A DNA stretch of 64,000 bases. Source: Bacillota bacterium (lineage in GTDB: Bacteria > Bacillota > SHA-98 > Ch115). Position numbers and translations under genes: made by a program. The stretch covers positions 1 through 64,000 of the forward strand of contig JABLXA010000008.1 in the NCBI GenBank assembly GCA_013178415.1, in the 5' to 3' direction. Below the pieces are notes generated by a model that saw only the letters and a list, made by a program, of their open reading frames with translations, did no database searches and was not told the origin of the DNA. Of the stretch, positions 43,736 through 53,790 are shown one piece after another (the stretch's first letter is position 1; each line of letters begins with the position of its first letter).

Positions 43736-45358
43736 ATGCTCAGGAGTCTGTGGCGGCTTCTCTTTCAACGCAGGCAGCGCAGGCAAGGTTTGGGTCAGGC
43801 TTCCATGGGCCCTGTTGAGGAGCAGATATCTTCCAGGCTACGGGTCAATCAGGAGAGGATCAAAGCTGCGTTCGGCAATAGCGCCGACCTTGTCTTACGG
43901 AAACTGGAGACCGGTGATCAAGGGAAAATCTCTGTACTTATCGTTCACATAGACGGCCTTTGTGACAAACTGCTGGCCTCGAAGACTATAATAGAGCAGA
44001 TCACTGACATAAACCATGAATGGGGCAGCCCAGAACAAGCGTACGTGGATCTCAGGAACCGCATTCTTTCCGCCAGCGGCGTCAGGGAAGTCGATTCGCT
44101 CGATGAATTCATCAACCATGTCACCTGCGGGGATTGCGGAGTTTTGGTCGATGGCATCACAAGGGGATTGGTTTGCGATACACGCGCTTGGGAGCATAGG
44201 GGCGTAGAGGAGCCGACTACTGAGTCCACTATTAGAGGTTCGAAAGAAGGGTTTGTCGAGTCGCTGCGCACGAATACCAGCCTCTTACGCCGCAGGATCA
44301 AAGACCCGAGACTCTGGATCGAGGAATTGAAGATCGGGCGTATAAGTAAGACTGATGTTGCAATCGCATATATTTCTGGACTGGCTAACGACAGGATCGT
44401 GCAGGAAGTCAGGAATCGGCTCACCAGGATTGATGTCGACAGCATCCAGGAAAGCGGCCATCTCGAGGAATTCATTGAGGATGCACCGTTTTCTCCTTTC
44501 CCGACGCTCCTGCGAACTGAACGGCCGGATAGAGTGACAGGAGCCCTATTAGAAGGCAGGATCGCCCTGCTTACAGATGGCACGCCATTCGCCCTTATCA
44601 TCCCGGCCACGTTCACTATGTTCCTCACCGCCCCTGAGGACTATTACGAGCGATATTTTATCGGGTCCGCAGTGAGGTTTCTCAGGATATCATCATTCTT
44701 CATCTCCTTGACCTTACCTTCATTGTATGTAGCTGTAACGACCTTCCACCAGGAGATGTTACCCACCCCCCTCATATTAAGTATTGCATCTCAAAGAGAA
44801 GGCATACCGTTTCCAGCTGCGATCGAGGCGTTGATAATGGAGTTGATCTTTGAGGTCTTGCGCGAAGCCGGGGTCCGTTTGCCGCGGTTAGTTGGCCCAG
44901 CCGTTAGCATAATAGGGGGCCTGGTGCTCGGGGAGGCGGCCATGCGTGCAGGCCTGGCATCCCCGGCGATGGTTATGGTTGTGGCCTTCACGGGGATTGC
45001 CTCATTTGCCACCCCGGTATTCAGCCTTGCAATCGGTGTACGCCTGCTGCGGTTCCCTCTGGTAGTCCTGGCAGGCGCATTCGGGCTGTTTGGCGTAGTG
45101 GCCGGGATGTTTGCCCTGTTAATCCACCTGGCTGCTCTACGGTCATTTGGAGTGCCGTTCCTCGAGCCGCTTGCACCGATAGTACTTTCCGACCTTAAAG
45201 ATGCCCTGATTAGGGTCCCATGGTGGGCTCTCGGCACCAGGCCCAGATCGGTGGGGAATAAGGAGCCAGTTAGACAGGCCCCCGGCCTCAGGCCAAAGCC
45301 GCCTTCTCGCGAAGAAAAAGAGGTTCATCACCTGGAAGATAAGGAGGGCGGCAAATGA
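43736..45358 (+). CDS. gerAA: GerA family spore germination protein, A subunit
   Basis: The hydrophilic N-terminal part (about 270 residues) contains GKISVLIVHIDGLCDKLLASKTIIEQI and LVDGITRGLVCDTRAWEHRGVEEPTTESTIRGSKEGFVESLRTNTSLLRRRI (shown by key words: PTTESTIRGSKEGFVESLR). The membrane part has LPSLYVAVTTFHQEMLPTPL, REGIPFPAAIEALIMELIFEVLREAGVRLPR and four to five hydrophobic helices. This is the A subunit of a germinant receptor in the inner spore membrane. ATG 43736 has GGAGG ahead. It overlaps the B gene by 4 bases (ATGA). Confidence 0.93.
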   Translation: MLRSLWRLLFQRRQRRQGLGQASMGPVEEQISSRLRVNQERIKAAFGNSADLVLRKLETGDQGKISVLIVHIDGLCDKLLASKTIIEQITDINHEWGSPEQAYVDLRNRILSASGVREVDSLDEFINHVTCGDCGVLVDGITRGLVCDTRAWEHRGVEEPTTESTIRGSKEGFVESLRTNTSLLRRRIKDPRLWIEELKIGRISKTDVAIAYISGLANDRIVQEVRNRLTRIDVDSIQESGHLEEFIEDAPFSPFPTLLRTERPDRVTGALLEGRIALLTDGTPFALIIPATFTMFLTAPEDYYERYFIGSAVRFLRISSFFISLTLPSLYVAVTTFHQEMLPTPLILSIASQREGIPFPAAIEALIMELIFEVLREAGVRLPRLVGPAVSIIGGLVLGEAAMRAGLASPAMVMVVAFTGIASFATPVFSLAIGVRLLRFPLVVLAGAFGLFGVVAGMFALLIHLAALRSFGVPFLEPLAPIVLSDLKDALIRVPWWALGTRPRSVGNKEPVRQAPGLRPKPPSREEKEVHHLEDKEGGK

Positions 45359-46464
45359 GCAAGGTCGAGGGTGGGAAGATATCAGGAAGGCAACTTGCGG
45401 CAATGCTGGTCTTAAGCCGGATAGTACCCATGACCATTACATTTCCTACGATAACAGGGATTCAAGTACCCCAGGACGCCTGGATTGCCAGCTTGCTCGC
45501 GATGGCATTGTCAATACCCTTCGTGCTGTTCGTCGTGTATCTGGGCTTGAGGTTCCCCGATAAGACGATTATAGAATACAGCGAAGCGCTTCTAGGTAAG
45601 TATCCCGGAAAGCTTGTAGGGCTCGTCCTGATACTATATTGGATCGGCACCGCTGCTGATGTGGCAAGGGCGTTCGGAGATGCCTACACTATAGCTATCA
45701 TGCCAGAAACACCGATATTGGTCTTTATGATCGTGATGGTGTTCCTGGCAGCCAATGCGGCTCGAAATGGGCTCGAGGTGGTTGGCCGGATGGGCGAAAA
45801 TGGCGTCTGGGTCGTCCTCTTCTTCCTGATACTCATGTTTATCCTCCCTTATGATGAAATGAATTTCAAGAACCTGGCCCCAGTTCTATCGCGGGGCTTT
45901 CGACCACTTCTGGAGCCAATAGGAACAGCCATCTCCTTTTTCATGCAGTTTATCGTCCTGGGCATGATCATACCATACCTGAATAAACCAAAGGACGCGG
46001 CGCGGTATTCCGTGTACGCGGTCCTCGTTAGCGGGCTACTGATAACATGGCTTGCAGCGGTCCTGGTGGCGGTTTTTGGGCCGACGGTATCGGGGCTGGC
46101 AATGCCGGCTTACAGCCTGGGTAGGATGATAAGCATCGCCGATTTCCTGGAGAGGATCGAGGCCATCACAATGGGGGCCTGGACCCTGAGTTCCGGGATT
46201 GAGCTTGCCCTGTTCTTGTGGGCAAGCGCCGTAGGGTTGGCGCAGCTATTTGGCATCTCCCGGTTTCAGCCGCTTGTATATCCCATCGGGGCGATGGCTA
46301 CCGCGTTTGGCATCCTATTCTTTGAGAGCTATGTAGATATGCAGCGGTTCTTTGAGTTTAGAAATTGGGGAATCTACTCCCTCGTTATCACACTGGGCAC
46401 AACGGCTGTTTTATACCTGGCCGCTCTTATGCGAGGCAAGCTCCCGCTCCATATGAGGAGGTGA
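45355..46464 (+). CDS. gerAB: GerAB-type germinant receptor B subunit
   Basis: A 369-residue APC-superfamily membrane protein with about ten segments. It starts KISGRQLAAMLVLSRIVPMT, then PQDAWIASLLAMALSIPFVL and TIIEYSEALLGKYPGKLVGL, the marks of GerAB/YndE. The B subunit is thought to bind the amino acid or sugar germinant. Translationally coupled to the A gene. It lies 5 bases before the C gene. Confidence 0.92.
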   Translation: MSKVEGGKISGRQLAAMLVLSRIVPMTITFPTITGIQVPQDAWIASLLAMALSIPFVLFVVYLGLRFPDKTIIEYSEALLGKYPGKLVGLVLILYWIGTAADVARAFGDAYTIAIMPETPILVFMIVMVFLAANAARNGLEVVGRMGENGVWVVLFFLILMFILPYDEMNFKNLAPVLSRGFRPLLEPIGTAISFFMQFIVLGMIIPYLNKPKDAARYSVYAVLVSGLLITWLAAVLVAVFGPTVSGLAMPAYSLGRMISIADFLERIEAITMGAWTLSSGIELALFLWASAVGLAQLFGISRFQPLVYPIGAMATAFGILFFESYVDMQRFFEFRNWGIYSLVITLGTTAVLYLAALMRGKLPLHMRR

Positions 46465-46469
46465 ACCCG

Positions 46470-47696
46470 ATGCCAATAGGACGAGTGCTGAGAATAGGTG
46501 CCATTATGCTGCTCACAGCGATAATGACCACTATGACTGGGTGCTGGAGCCGCAAAGAGATCGAGACCTTGGGCTTTGTCATGGCAGTTGGTGTTGACCA
46601 GGCCAGGGAGGAAGGCAAGGTTCAGCTGACAGTTCATATAGCAAAACCCTTTGCTATGGGGAGCGGACAAGCAGGAGGGGGAGCCATGGAAGAGAAGCCA
46701 TTCTGGGTCGTGAGCAGCACGGGATATACAGTATTTGAAGCCGTGCGAAATTTCCTCTCCCAGTCGCCACGGTGGCTGTTTTGGGCGCATAACCGGTTTA
46801 TCCTGATAGGTGAGGAACTTGCACGGAAGGGTGTTCGAGATGTTATCGATTGGTTCGCCCGTGATGGCGGAACACGTGAACGGGCGTGGATAGTAGTAGC
46901 GAAGGGCGCCAAGGCATCGGATCTTTTGCAGACCGAGTTTGAGCTGGAAAGAATGCCCGCAAAGGCAGCCATGGGCATAGTTCAAAGTAGTCGGATGGGG
47001 CTATCCACAATTGGCGAAAGCATGTTGATAGATTTCCTTGAAAAGCTCGAGGGAGAGGGGATAGATCCAATTGCCATCCGGGCGGAGATCATACCCAGGC
47101 CACAAGAATTTGATATCAGAGGTGAGTTGAAGAGGGAGAAAATAGGAGCGTCAGCCAGAATAACCGGGGCTGCGGTCTTCAAAGACGACAAGCTGGTGGG
47201 CTGGCTCAACAAGCCGGAGACCAGGGGGTTCAACTGGGTCATGGGTAAAGTGAGGAGCGGTATCATTGTAATCAAAAAGCCCGGTGAAGAGGAAAGGTTC
47301 ATAGGGCTTGAAATCCTGAGGGCAAAAGGCGGGTTCAAACCCGAAATCAAGGACGGCAGGGTTTCGGTCACCATAAAGGTTGAGGCTGAAGCTAATTTAG
47401 GCGATATACAGGGGTTCCTCGATCCTCTCAAATCCCCAGAAGTGTGGACCAGTATGGAACGAAGGATGGCTACTGTGATCAGGAATGAGATTATGGCTGC
47501 TGTGGCCAAAGCCCAAGAACTCGACTCCGATATATTCGGCTTCGGGGCCGAGCTGAACCGGAGGAATCCCAAAAAGTGGCTTGAGCTCAAGGACCGGTGG
47601 GATGAGGAGTTCCGCTGCATTAATATCCAGGTTGAAGTAAAGGCTAAACTGAGAAGGTCGGGCCTCATAATAAGGAGTACGAGGATCAAGAGGTAA
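46470..47696 (+). CDS. gerAC: GerAC-type germinant receptor lipoprotein
   Basis: The N-terminus is a lipoprotein signal, LRIGAIMLLTAIMTTMTGCW, with the lipidated Cys at residue 25, followed by SRKEIETLGFVMAVGVDQ. ARKGVRDVIDWFARDGGTRERAW and the late NEIMAAVAKAQELDSDIFGFGAELNRRNPKKW segment are typical Ger(x)C text. ATG 46470 has GAGGAGGTGA 6 bases ahead. The frame also opens further upstream inside gerAB, but that lacks a signal peptide. The C subunit is on the outer face of the spore inner membrane. Confidence 0.93.
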   Translation: MPIGRVLRIGAIMLLTAIMTTMTGCWSRKEIETLGFVMAVGVDQAREEGKVQLTVHIAKPFAMGSGQAGGGAMEEKPFWVVSSTGYTVFEAVRNFLSQSPRWLFWAHNRFILIGEELARKGVRDVIDWFARDGGTRERAWIVVAKGAKASDLLQTEFELERMPAKAAMGIVQSSRMGLSTIGESMLIDFLEKLEGEGIDPIAIRAEIIPRPQEFDIRGELKREKIGASARITGAAVFKDDKLVGWLNKPETRGFNWVMGKVRSGIIVIKKPGEEERFIGLEILRAKGGFKPEIKDGRVSVTIKVEAEANLGDIQGFLDPLKSPEVWTSMERRMATVIRNEIMAAVAKAQELDSDIFGFGAELNRRNPKKWLELKDRWDEEFRCINIQVEVKAKLRRSGLIIRSTRIKR

Positions 47697-47713
47697 CTCG
47701 GGGGAGGACGCCT

Positions 47714-47932
47714 GTGTCTGTTGTATTGCTCGTTATCTCGTTTATCGCAATCGTTGCCTATGAGGCGCCTGATATTATTCGGGAGAGGCAATGGGGGGAA
47801 CTGGCGTTGTTTATTGCTCTTGTGCTTCTCGGGTTCACGATCAGCCTCCTCCAGGCCATCGGGATGCCGGTTCCCAACCCGGTCAAGGGTATCGAATCTC
47901 TCACGGAAAGGATAGCAAGGCTCTTTCGGTAG
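47714..47932 (+). CDS. Small two-helix membrane protein at the end of the ger operon
   Basis: A 72-residue protein with two hydrophobic helices, SVVLLVISFIAIVAYEAPDI and LALFIALVLLGFTISLLQAI, and a short basic C-terminus ending ERIARLFR. GTG 47714 follows GGGGGAGGACGC, 18 bases after gerAC. No family recognised. Its placement implies a link to the receptor, perhaps like the small GerD/GerW-type helpers in role but not in sequence. Confidence 0.75.
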   Translation: MSVVLLVISFIAIVAYEAPDIIRERQWGELALFIALVLLGFTISLLQAIGMPVPNPVKGIESLTERIARLFR

Positions 47933-48068
47933 CGTTTAGATTGCCAACCGGTGGGGTAGGCGCGGTCATACTTACCCAACAGGGTAATGACATGGCTCTT
48001 TGTGGATTTCTCCTTAGCAGGCCTTCATACAGCCTGCTCACCTGGACTGTTCCGCGAACTAAGATCTC

Positions 48069-48743
48069 TTACCCTCCTCTTGAGTTTGTCTTTTCGTGGT
48101 CATATGAGCCCATGTGCGGGAGACAGGCTGAAAGCGCCTTCTTTCTCAAATAGGAGCAAAATGCGAGCACTACCTCTGGGTCAAACTGTGTGCCCGCGCA
48201 TTGTTCCAGTTCTGATATGGCCTCAGGAACGGGTATGGCATGCCTATACACCCTTTCGGAAACCATTGCATCAAAACTATCGGCTACGCAGAGGATCCTC
48301 GAGCCCAGAGGTATCTTCTCCCCCTTGATCCCATGAGGATATCCATGGCCATCGTAACGCTCGTGATGATACAGGACAATCTCCGCTATACCTTTGAAAC
48401 CGGGGATTTCGGAAATAAGCTCGTAGCTCAGGATAGGGTGTTTATGAACCTCCTTTAGTTCTTCATCGGTGAGTTTGCTAGGTTTAGATAGGGAGGACCT
48501 TGGAACCCCGATCTTTCCTACGTCATGAAGGAGCCCCGCAAGATAGATAGCCTTCTGATCATCAATGGGGAGTCCCATCTCCCTGGCGATTATTTCGCTG
48601 TGATCAGCGACATTCTTGGAATGCCTGGCAGTATGAGTGTCACGAAGGTCCATAAGGGCGGTGAGAGTCAAAAGGAAGGCTTGTTCCAGCAACCCTTTAC
48701 TATACTGCATGTTGGCCAGCTCTGAAAAGAGGTGTTCCAGCAT
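48069..48743 (-). CDS. HD-GYP domain phosphohydrolase
   Basis: A 224-residue HD-GYP protein without a sensor domain. The metal motifs are present: DTHTARHSKNVADHSEIIAREMGL, YLAGLLHDVGKIGVPRSSL, VLYHHERYDGHGYPHGIKGEKIPLGSRILCVADSFDAM (HD...GxxHxxExxDGxGYP). HD-GYP enzymes hydrolyse cyclic di-GMP or similar dinucleotides. At about residue 140 GHGYP replaces the usual GSGYP, keeping the key Gly-Tyr-Pro. It is alone, on the opposite strand to ger. Confidence 0.9.
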   Translation of the reverse strand: MLEHLFSELANMQYSKGLLEQAFLLTLTALMDLRDTHTARHSKNVADHSEIIAREMGLPIDDQKAIYLAGLLHDVGKIGVPRSSLSKPSKLTDEELKEVHKHPILSYELISEIPGFKGIAEIVLYHHERYDGHGYPHGIKGEKIPLGSRILCVADSFDAMVSERVYRHAIPVPEAISELEQCAGTQFDPEVVLAFCSYLRKKALSACLPHMGSYDHEKTNSRGG

Positions 48744-48874
48744 TTAGAGCGTCCCTCCCTGACATGTTCTTAGTCTACGTTGCCGATAGCCGGAGACTGG
48801 CTCGAACCGAGAATAAGGGCCCCGGGTACCATGTGGGTGGGGCGGAAGAGTATACCCAGAGTCCCTAGGAGTTA

Positions 48875-50737
48875 TCAAACCTTGAACCCTGCAACCAGCT
48901 CCTGGAGCTTCTGCGCCATGTCTGCAAGGGATTCCGCAGAGGCCGACATCTCCTGAATGGAGGCATTTACTTCTTCTGTGGAGGCCGAGACCTCCTCCGC
49001 TGCAGCGGCGCTTTCTTCGGATACCGCCGCGACGCTCGATACCGACTTCTTCACTTCTTCTGCACTCGTCGCCATCTCCTCAGCTGCTGCCGTGTTCTCC
49101 TCAGCTATGCTCACTATCTCACTTATGGCCTTACTTACATTGAGGGCTGCTTCTTTTAGTGAATTGGCGGAGGAGATAAGATCGCCGACGAGTTTTTCGG
49201 CTCCACTTGCGCCCTCATATATCTCATCTAAGGCACTGCCCGCCTCCTGGGCCACGGCGCTCCCTGTCTCAACTTCATTGATCCCGGCATCTATTGCCGC
49301 CACAGCCTTTTGTGTGGCCTGTTTTACTCTTTCTATGAGATCCGCAATAGCCCTGGTTTCCTTGGAGGAGCGTTCGGCGAGTTTCCGCACCTCATTCGCA
49401 ACTACAGCAAAGCCCCTGCCATGCTCTCCTGCCCTCGCAGCCTCTATTGCAGCGTTGAGTGCGAGAAGATTCGTCTGCTCCGCTATGTCATCTATGACCT
49501 CGAGGATCCTGCCGATCTCACGGGAATGCGAGTCAAGCTCTCTTATCCTCTCTGCAATGTCGTTTGTGGTGCTCCTTATTCTCTCCATGCTCGCTATCAC
49601 ATTCCTGACGGAATCGCTGCCTTTAGCCGCTGACCTGGCATTCTTGCTTGATGCTGCCCCCACCTTTTCGAGCATGCCCAGGACTTCATTTAACGATTCA
49701 TCTGTTTTCATCATGATATTGGATGCCGTCTGGATGCCATTCATTTGAGTCTCAGCGCCTTTAGCCACCTGAGCTATGGCTTGGGTGAGTTGTTCAACAG
49801 AGGACGCACTGTTTGCCACACTCTGGCTCTGCTCCTGAGCGCCTGATGCCACTTGTTGCACTGTTTCCGAGATCTGCTGGACCGCCTTTGCAGATTCCTC
49901 GGCACTGGCGGATAGCTGCTCGCTCATGGAGGCCACCTGTGCTGACGAATCGGTTACCTGCTTGATAAGATGACGAAGGCTGGATACCATCTCAGCAAAG
50001 GCACTGCTTAGTCTACCGATTTCGTCTGTAGAACCGGATTTGGTGCTTACGGTGAGATCCCCTTTGGCTATGAGTTCCACGGCCTGCATGAGCCGGATGA
50101 TAGGTCGCGCCAGGCCGGTGGAGATCTGCAGGCCAATTAGAAGTGCAATTAGGATAGCTACGGCTATTATAATAAGGGCTATGGTTTGTGACCGTCTTGC
50201 TGCGGAAAGCACCGCTTGAGCATGGCCTGTCATCTCCGCGTTTTGACGCTCAACAAAAGCCTCGAGTTCCTTTGCAAATTGGTTACGTAAGGTAGTATAC
50301 TGCCCCTTGTAAGTGTCCACAGCACCCTGGCGATTCGTCCCGGCTTCCTGCATCATAGTTGCCTCGAGGGCGACAAGCTGCTGATTGAGTTCCTCAAGGC
50401 GTCTGAAGCTATTGCGGTCATCCTGGGTCATGGCCATCGCTTCGGCATCTTTCAGGTTCTTATCGAGTTCCTCACCTACGCTATTATACCGGGCGCGTTC
50501 GTTTTGATCTTCAGGGTCGATCAAAACGCCGCGAACTGCGTGGGCCAGCGTAAGGTCTTGAAATTTTATGGTGTGAGCGAGCAGTAGGTGTTGGAGGCTC
50601 CCGCCCATGAGGCGATCGAGTTCTCTGTTCTGCCGGGAGAGTTGAACATAGAGTATCCCGCTTGAAATGCCCATTATGATTAGTACCCCAAGAAACCCTA
50701 GGATAAGCTTGCTCCTAATTCCGTTAAGTCTTATCAC
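48875..50737 (-). CDS. Methyl-accepting chemotaxis protein
   Basis: From the GTG at 50737 the protein has 620 residues. A first membrane helix ([20 protein letters not shown]) is followed by a four-helix-bundle sensor of about 150 residues, a second helix ([20 protein letters not shown]), a HAMP domain ([16 protein letters not shown]) and a long coiled-coil signalling domain. The hairpin tip is [41 protein letters not shown], identical in style to other MCPs. No Cys or PAS domain. AAAGGGGGG lies 10 bases before the GTG; the frame also opens at 50782 without a site. Confidence 0.93.
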   Translation of the reverse strand: MIRLNGIRSKLILGFLGVLIIMGISSGILYVQLSRQNRELDRLMGGSLQHLLLAHTIKFQDLTLAHAVRGVLIDPEDQNERARYNSVGEELDKNLKDAEAMAMTQDDRNSFRRLEELNQQLVALEATMMQEAGTNRQGAVDTYKGQYTTLRNQFAKELEAFVERQNAEMTGHAQAVLSAARRSQTIALIIIAVAILIALLIGLQISTGLARPIIRLMQAVELIAKGDLTVSTKSGSTDEIGRLSSAFAEMVSSLRHLIKQVTDSSAQVASMSEQLSASAEESAKAVQQISETVQQVASGAQEQSQSVANSASSVEQLTQAIAQVAKGAETQMNGIQTASNIMMKTDESLNEVLGMLEKVGAASSKNARSAAKGSDSVRNVIASMERIRSTTNDIAERIRELDSHSREIGRILEVIDDIAEQTNLLALNAAIEAARAGEHGRGFAVVANEVRKLAERSSKETRAIADLIERVKQATQKAVAAIDAGINEVETGSAVAQEAGSALDEIYEGASGAEKLVGDLISSANSLKEAALNVSKAISEIVSIAEENTAAAEEMATSAEEVKKSVSSVAAVSEESAAAAEEVSASTEEVNASIQEMSASAESLADMAQKLQELVAGFKV

Positions 50738-50843
50738 GAACAATTCCCCCCTTTTTATTGTTGTTGTCCGATGAGGTCTCAAGAATGGGCCAGTGCTTCC
50801 TAGGGTGGGTCTCGTCTGGGGGCCTTACTGGGCGCAAAAAGAT

Positions 50844-50906
50844 AATGGTCATACCCAACACACCTGTAACATTCGTAATGGAAGTCATGCTTTGGGTATG
50901 ACCATT
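50844..50906. repeat. Perfect 15-base inverted repeat with 33-base loop
   Basis: AATGGTCATACCCAA (50844-50858) and TTGGGTATGACCATT (50892-50906) are exact complements. It could be a MITE-like end pair or a hairpin in the MCP leader. Confidence 0.6.
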
Positions 50907-50981
50907 TACTATGCGTCTCATGATGGGGGTACAGTCTATGGGTGTGCAGAATTGTTGAAAAGGGGCTATCGAGAGATGTTA

Positions 50982-50996
50982 CCCCCCCCCCCCCCC
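50982..50996. repeat. Homopolymer of 15 C
   Basis: Fifteen C in a row in non-coding DNA, followed by GAGAGGGGGC. Such tracts are prone to slipped-strand change and to assembly error. Confidence 0.8.
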
Positions 50997-51752
50997 GAGA
51001 GGGGGCTCTGCCACAGATTCTGTTGAAAAGTTGAAAAAACGCACCGCCGGTCCACCGCAAATCCATACCTTTCTTGTTTAGTAAGCCCTGTTCCCAACCC
51101 CAAACTCGCCCCTGCATAGTCAGGGCAGTCATATCTCATCACGTCATAAATCGTTGCAACTCCGTCATGGCGCGTAAAAACACCGTGAAGGGAGTCATTG
51201 GATAAACTACCCAATATATTTCGATAACATCTGACAAAATCCTCCCAGTTTCGGCAAAATACCATGTTTCACCAACATCCCGAAAACTCTCCCGTGGCCC
51301 CGCTTCGCTGTCTCATTCTGCTCGAGACCCCTCCGCTTGCAAGTCCCCTGGACAGTGAGGTGCCAGGTGCATAAACAGAGGAATGTCCTCAAAAATCAAG
51401 ATAGGGCCCGCTACCGAAATTCCACGAATAGGACAACCTCTATAGAACAGCGGAAACCTACGAGCTTTGACTCAGGGGAGGAGTTTCCAAAGATACAGAG
51501 AATAAACCATGAATAAACCATCTTAAAAAGATCAGAAAGGATTGGTGCGCAGACCAGCCGGGAGCGGCGTAGTGAGGTCGCGTGCTGATGGGAGGGAGTG
51601 GTGGTAGGAACCTATTGGATGCGGTTTACCATATGGCAGAGCAGTCTTGGGGCAGTGAATTGAACCATGGGTGAGTGGATTCACATTTCTGCGTATCGTC
51701 ATTTTAGGCTTACTTTGATATGTTTCATGTATGAATTAGGGGGGTATGCACC

Positions 51753-53678
51753 GTGAGGCGTTTGGTGATGGTATTCTCAGCCATAGTGGTTGTTGCTATA
51801 TTGTTTAGTGCGACCGGGATTGGCTCTGCTCAAACCAATTACAATGAGGCGCCGATGCTGGCAGATTTGGTGCGGGCTGGTAAGCTTCCTCAGGTAGCCA
51901 GGAGGTTGCCTGAGAAGCCATTGGTTATCAAGCCAATTGAGAGAGTTGGAGAATATGGCGGCACTATCAAAGTTCTTTGTACTAACCTTATGACACTTGA
52001 GGATGGCTGGAATGCAATGAAGGCCGAAAGTATTCTGAGCCTGGACCGGGATGATGGATCCACTGTCCGGCCCAATATCGCGGAGAGTTGGGATGTTTCG
52101 AAAGACGGTAAAGTGATAACCCTTCATTTGAGAAAGGGGATAAAATGGTCTGATGGCCAACCTTTTACTGCTGACGATATTCTTTTTTGGTATGAGGATA
52201 TATTCTTGAATAACGAGCTCACGCAGGTTAAACCCTACCAGTGGTGTCCGGGCGGGAAGCCCATGGAGGTAACGAAAAAGAATGATTACATGGTTCAGGT
52301 GAAGTTTGCAGTTCCCTATCCTATGGCACTCTTGCACCTGGCCTGGGGAGCAGCTCAGGGGGGTTTTTATCAGCCTAAACATTATCTAAAGAAATTCCAT
52401 CCCAAGTACACCCCCATGGAGCAATTGAAGAAAATGGCCAAAGAAGCCGGCTTTGACCAATGGTACCAGCTGTTCCAGGCGAAGGCTGCGGTTGACGTAC
52501 CAACTATGGAACCCGGTACACCTGTTTTAACATCCTTCAGGCCCGTCCGTAAAACCCCGGAGATGATTGTCTTTGAACGAAACCCGTATTATTGGAAGGT
52601 AGATATTGAGGGAAACCAACTTCCTTATATTGACAGGATGCAGCTTACGTTGGTCCAAAACGCGGAAATGTACAACATGCGCGTTATCTCGGGAGAGGTT
52701 GATCTTGCCCAGTGGAACACGGCTCTCGAAAACTACCCCCTTTACAAAGAAAATGCGGAGAAGGGCGGATACCAGGTATTGATGTGGAATGTAGCTTGGC
52801 CGTCCGTGGTTGAGCTGCAACCCAATATGAATCATAAGGACCCCGTAATGCGCAAGTTGATTCAAGATCGAAACTTCAGGATAGCGCTATCTCTTGCCAT
52901 TAACCGGAATGAGATCAATGAGATGGTCTTTCTGGGTATGGGAGAACCTATGCAGGTTGTGATTCTCCCAGAGGGGGGTAGATTCTGGGACGAAAAGCTA
53001 GCGAAGATGTACACCGAATATGATCCGGCGAAGGCAAATGCTATATTGGATGAGATAGGTCTAAATAAGCGAGATAGAAACGGGTACAGGTTGAGGCCGG
53101 ATGGGAAGACCTTGGGACTTACTATAGAATACTGGCCAGGAGAGGCAGGACCGGCAAAGACATCTGTGGTGGAGCTGGTACAGAGGTACTGGGATGCAAT
53201 AGGGATCAAGACTGCCATAAAATCTGAGGAGAGGACGTTAAGGCAAGTGCGCGTCGAGGCTGCTGACCACGATTTTACGCTGTGGCATACAGGGGTGTGT
53301 ACCGACCCGATGTGGATGACGCAGCCGTGGCATTTCATCCCTATATTCAGATTCAATTCCTATGCACCCAACTGGGCACTTTGGTACAGCTCGGGTGGAA
53401 AGGCTGGGGAGGAGCCCCCTGCCGATGTAAAGGAGCTTTATGGGCTATGGAATATCATGCAGACCAGTACCAATGAGCAGGAGCGTATTAAGGCTGGTAA
53501 GGAAATAATCCGTGATCATGTGATAAACCTTAGGACGATAGGTACCGTCGGGCTTGTGCCCCAGCCTGTGATTATAAACAAGAACTTGCGAAATGTCCCC
53601 AAAAAGGGTTTACTCTCAGCTGAATGGGGTTACCTTAGACGATACAACCCCGAGCAGTTCTTCTTTGCTACTAAATAG
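51753..53678 (+). CDS. ABC transporter substrate-binding protein, family 5
   Basis: A 641-residue extracellular binding protein. The signal peptide is [20 protein letters not shown] with cleavage near GSAQ-TN. The family 5 stretch includes [43 protein letters not shown] (typical WSDGxPFTADD), [27 protein letters not shown] and [15 protein letters not shown]. The form is like oligosaccharide-binding members as well as peptide ones. No lipobox Cys. No permease or ATPase lies next to it. GTG 51753 follows a GGGGGG by 7 bases. It is upstream of DUF3604 and sulfatase genes, suggesting an oligosaccharide role. Confidence 0.9.
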   Translation: MRRLVMVFSAIVVVAILFSATGIGSAQTNYNEAPMLADLVRAGKLPQVARRLPEKPLVIKPIERVGEYGGTIKVLCTNLMTLEDGWNAMKAESILSLDRDDGSTVRPNIAESWDVSKDGKVITLHLRKGIKWSDGQPFTADDILFWYEDIFLNNELTQVKPYQWCPGGKPMEVTKKNDYMVQVKFAVPYPMALLHLAWGAAQGGFYQPKHYLKKFHPKYTPMEQLKKMAKEAGFDQWYQLFQAKAAVDVPTMEPGTPVLTSFRPVRKTPEMIVFERNPYYWKVDIEGNQLPYIDRMQLTLVQNAEMYNMRVISGEVDLAQWNTALENYPLYKENAEKGGYQVLMWNVAWPSVVELQPNMNHKDPVMRKLIQDRNFRIALSLAINRNEINEMVFLGMGEPMQVVILPEGGRFWDEKLAKMYTEYDPAKANAILDEIGLNKRDRNGYRLRPDGKTLGLTIEYWPGEAGPAKTSVVELVQRYWDAIGIKTAIKSEERTLRQVRVEAADHDFTLWHTGVCTDPMWMTQPWHFIPIFRFNSYAPNWALWYSSGGKAGEEPPADVKELYGLWNIMQTSTNEQERIKAGKEIIRDHVINLRTIGTVGLVPQPVIINKNLRNVPKKGLLSAEWGYLRRYNPEQFFFATK

Positions 53679-53790
53679 GCGAGAGTAATAGCGATATGCC
53701 AGTAAGAGAAATAAGCATTGCTGTTCATCCCCCCGCTGGGGGTGGACAGCTTATATAAAGCTTGGTCACCTGGAGGGAGAGGGACGCTAC

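Larger units (their letters stand above)
50738..51752. other. Long non-coding region with inverted repeat, C15 run and minus-strand coding-like remnant
   Basis: It holds a 15-base perfect inverted repeat (50844-50858 with 50892-50906), a run of 15 C at 50982-50996, and overlapping minus-strand frames at 50966-51392. Pieces such as VMRYDCPDYAGASLGLGTGL and FTRHDGVATIYD look protein-like but are broken by frameshifts and match nothing I know. The stretch 51420-51750 leads to the next gene with no obvious promoter. Confidence 0.45.

Noticed and set aside
44791-45237. 148-residue minus-strand frame
   Set aside because: Antisense shadow of gerAA, with an Arg/Thr/Pro-biased composition typical of a shadow.
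48957-49748. 263-residue plus-strand frame
   Set aside because: Ser/Ala-rich shadow of the chemoreceptor coiled coil.
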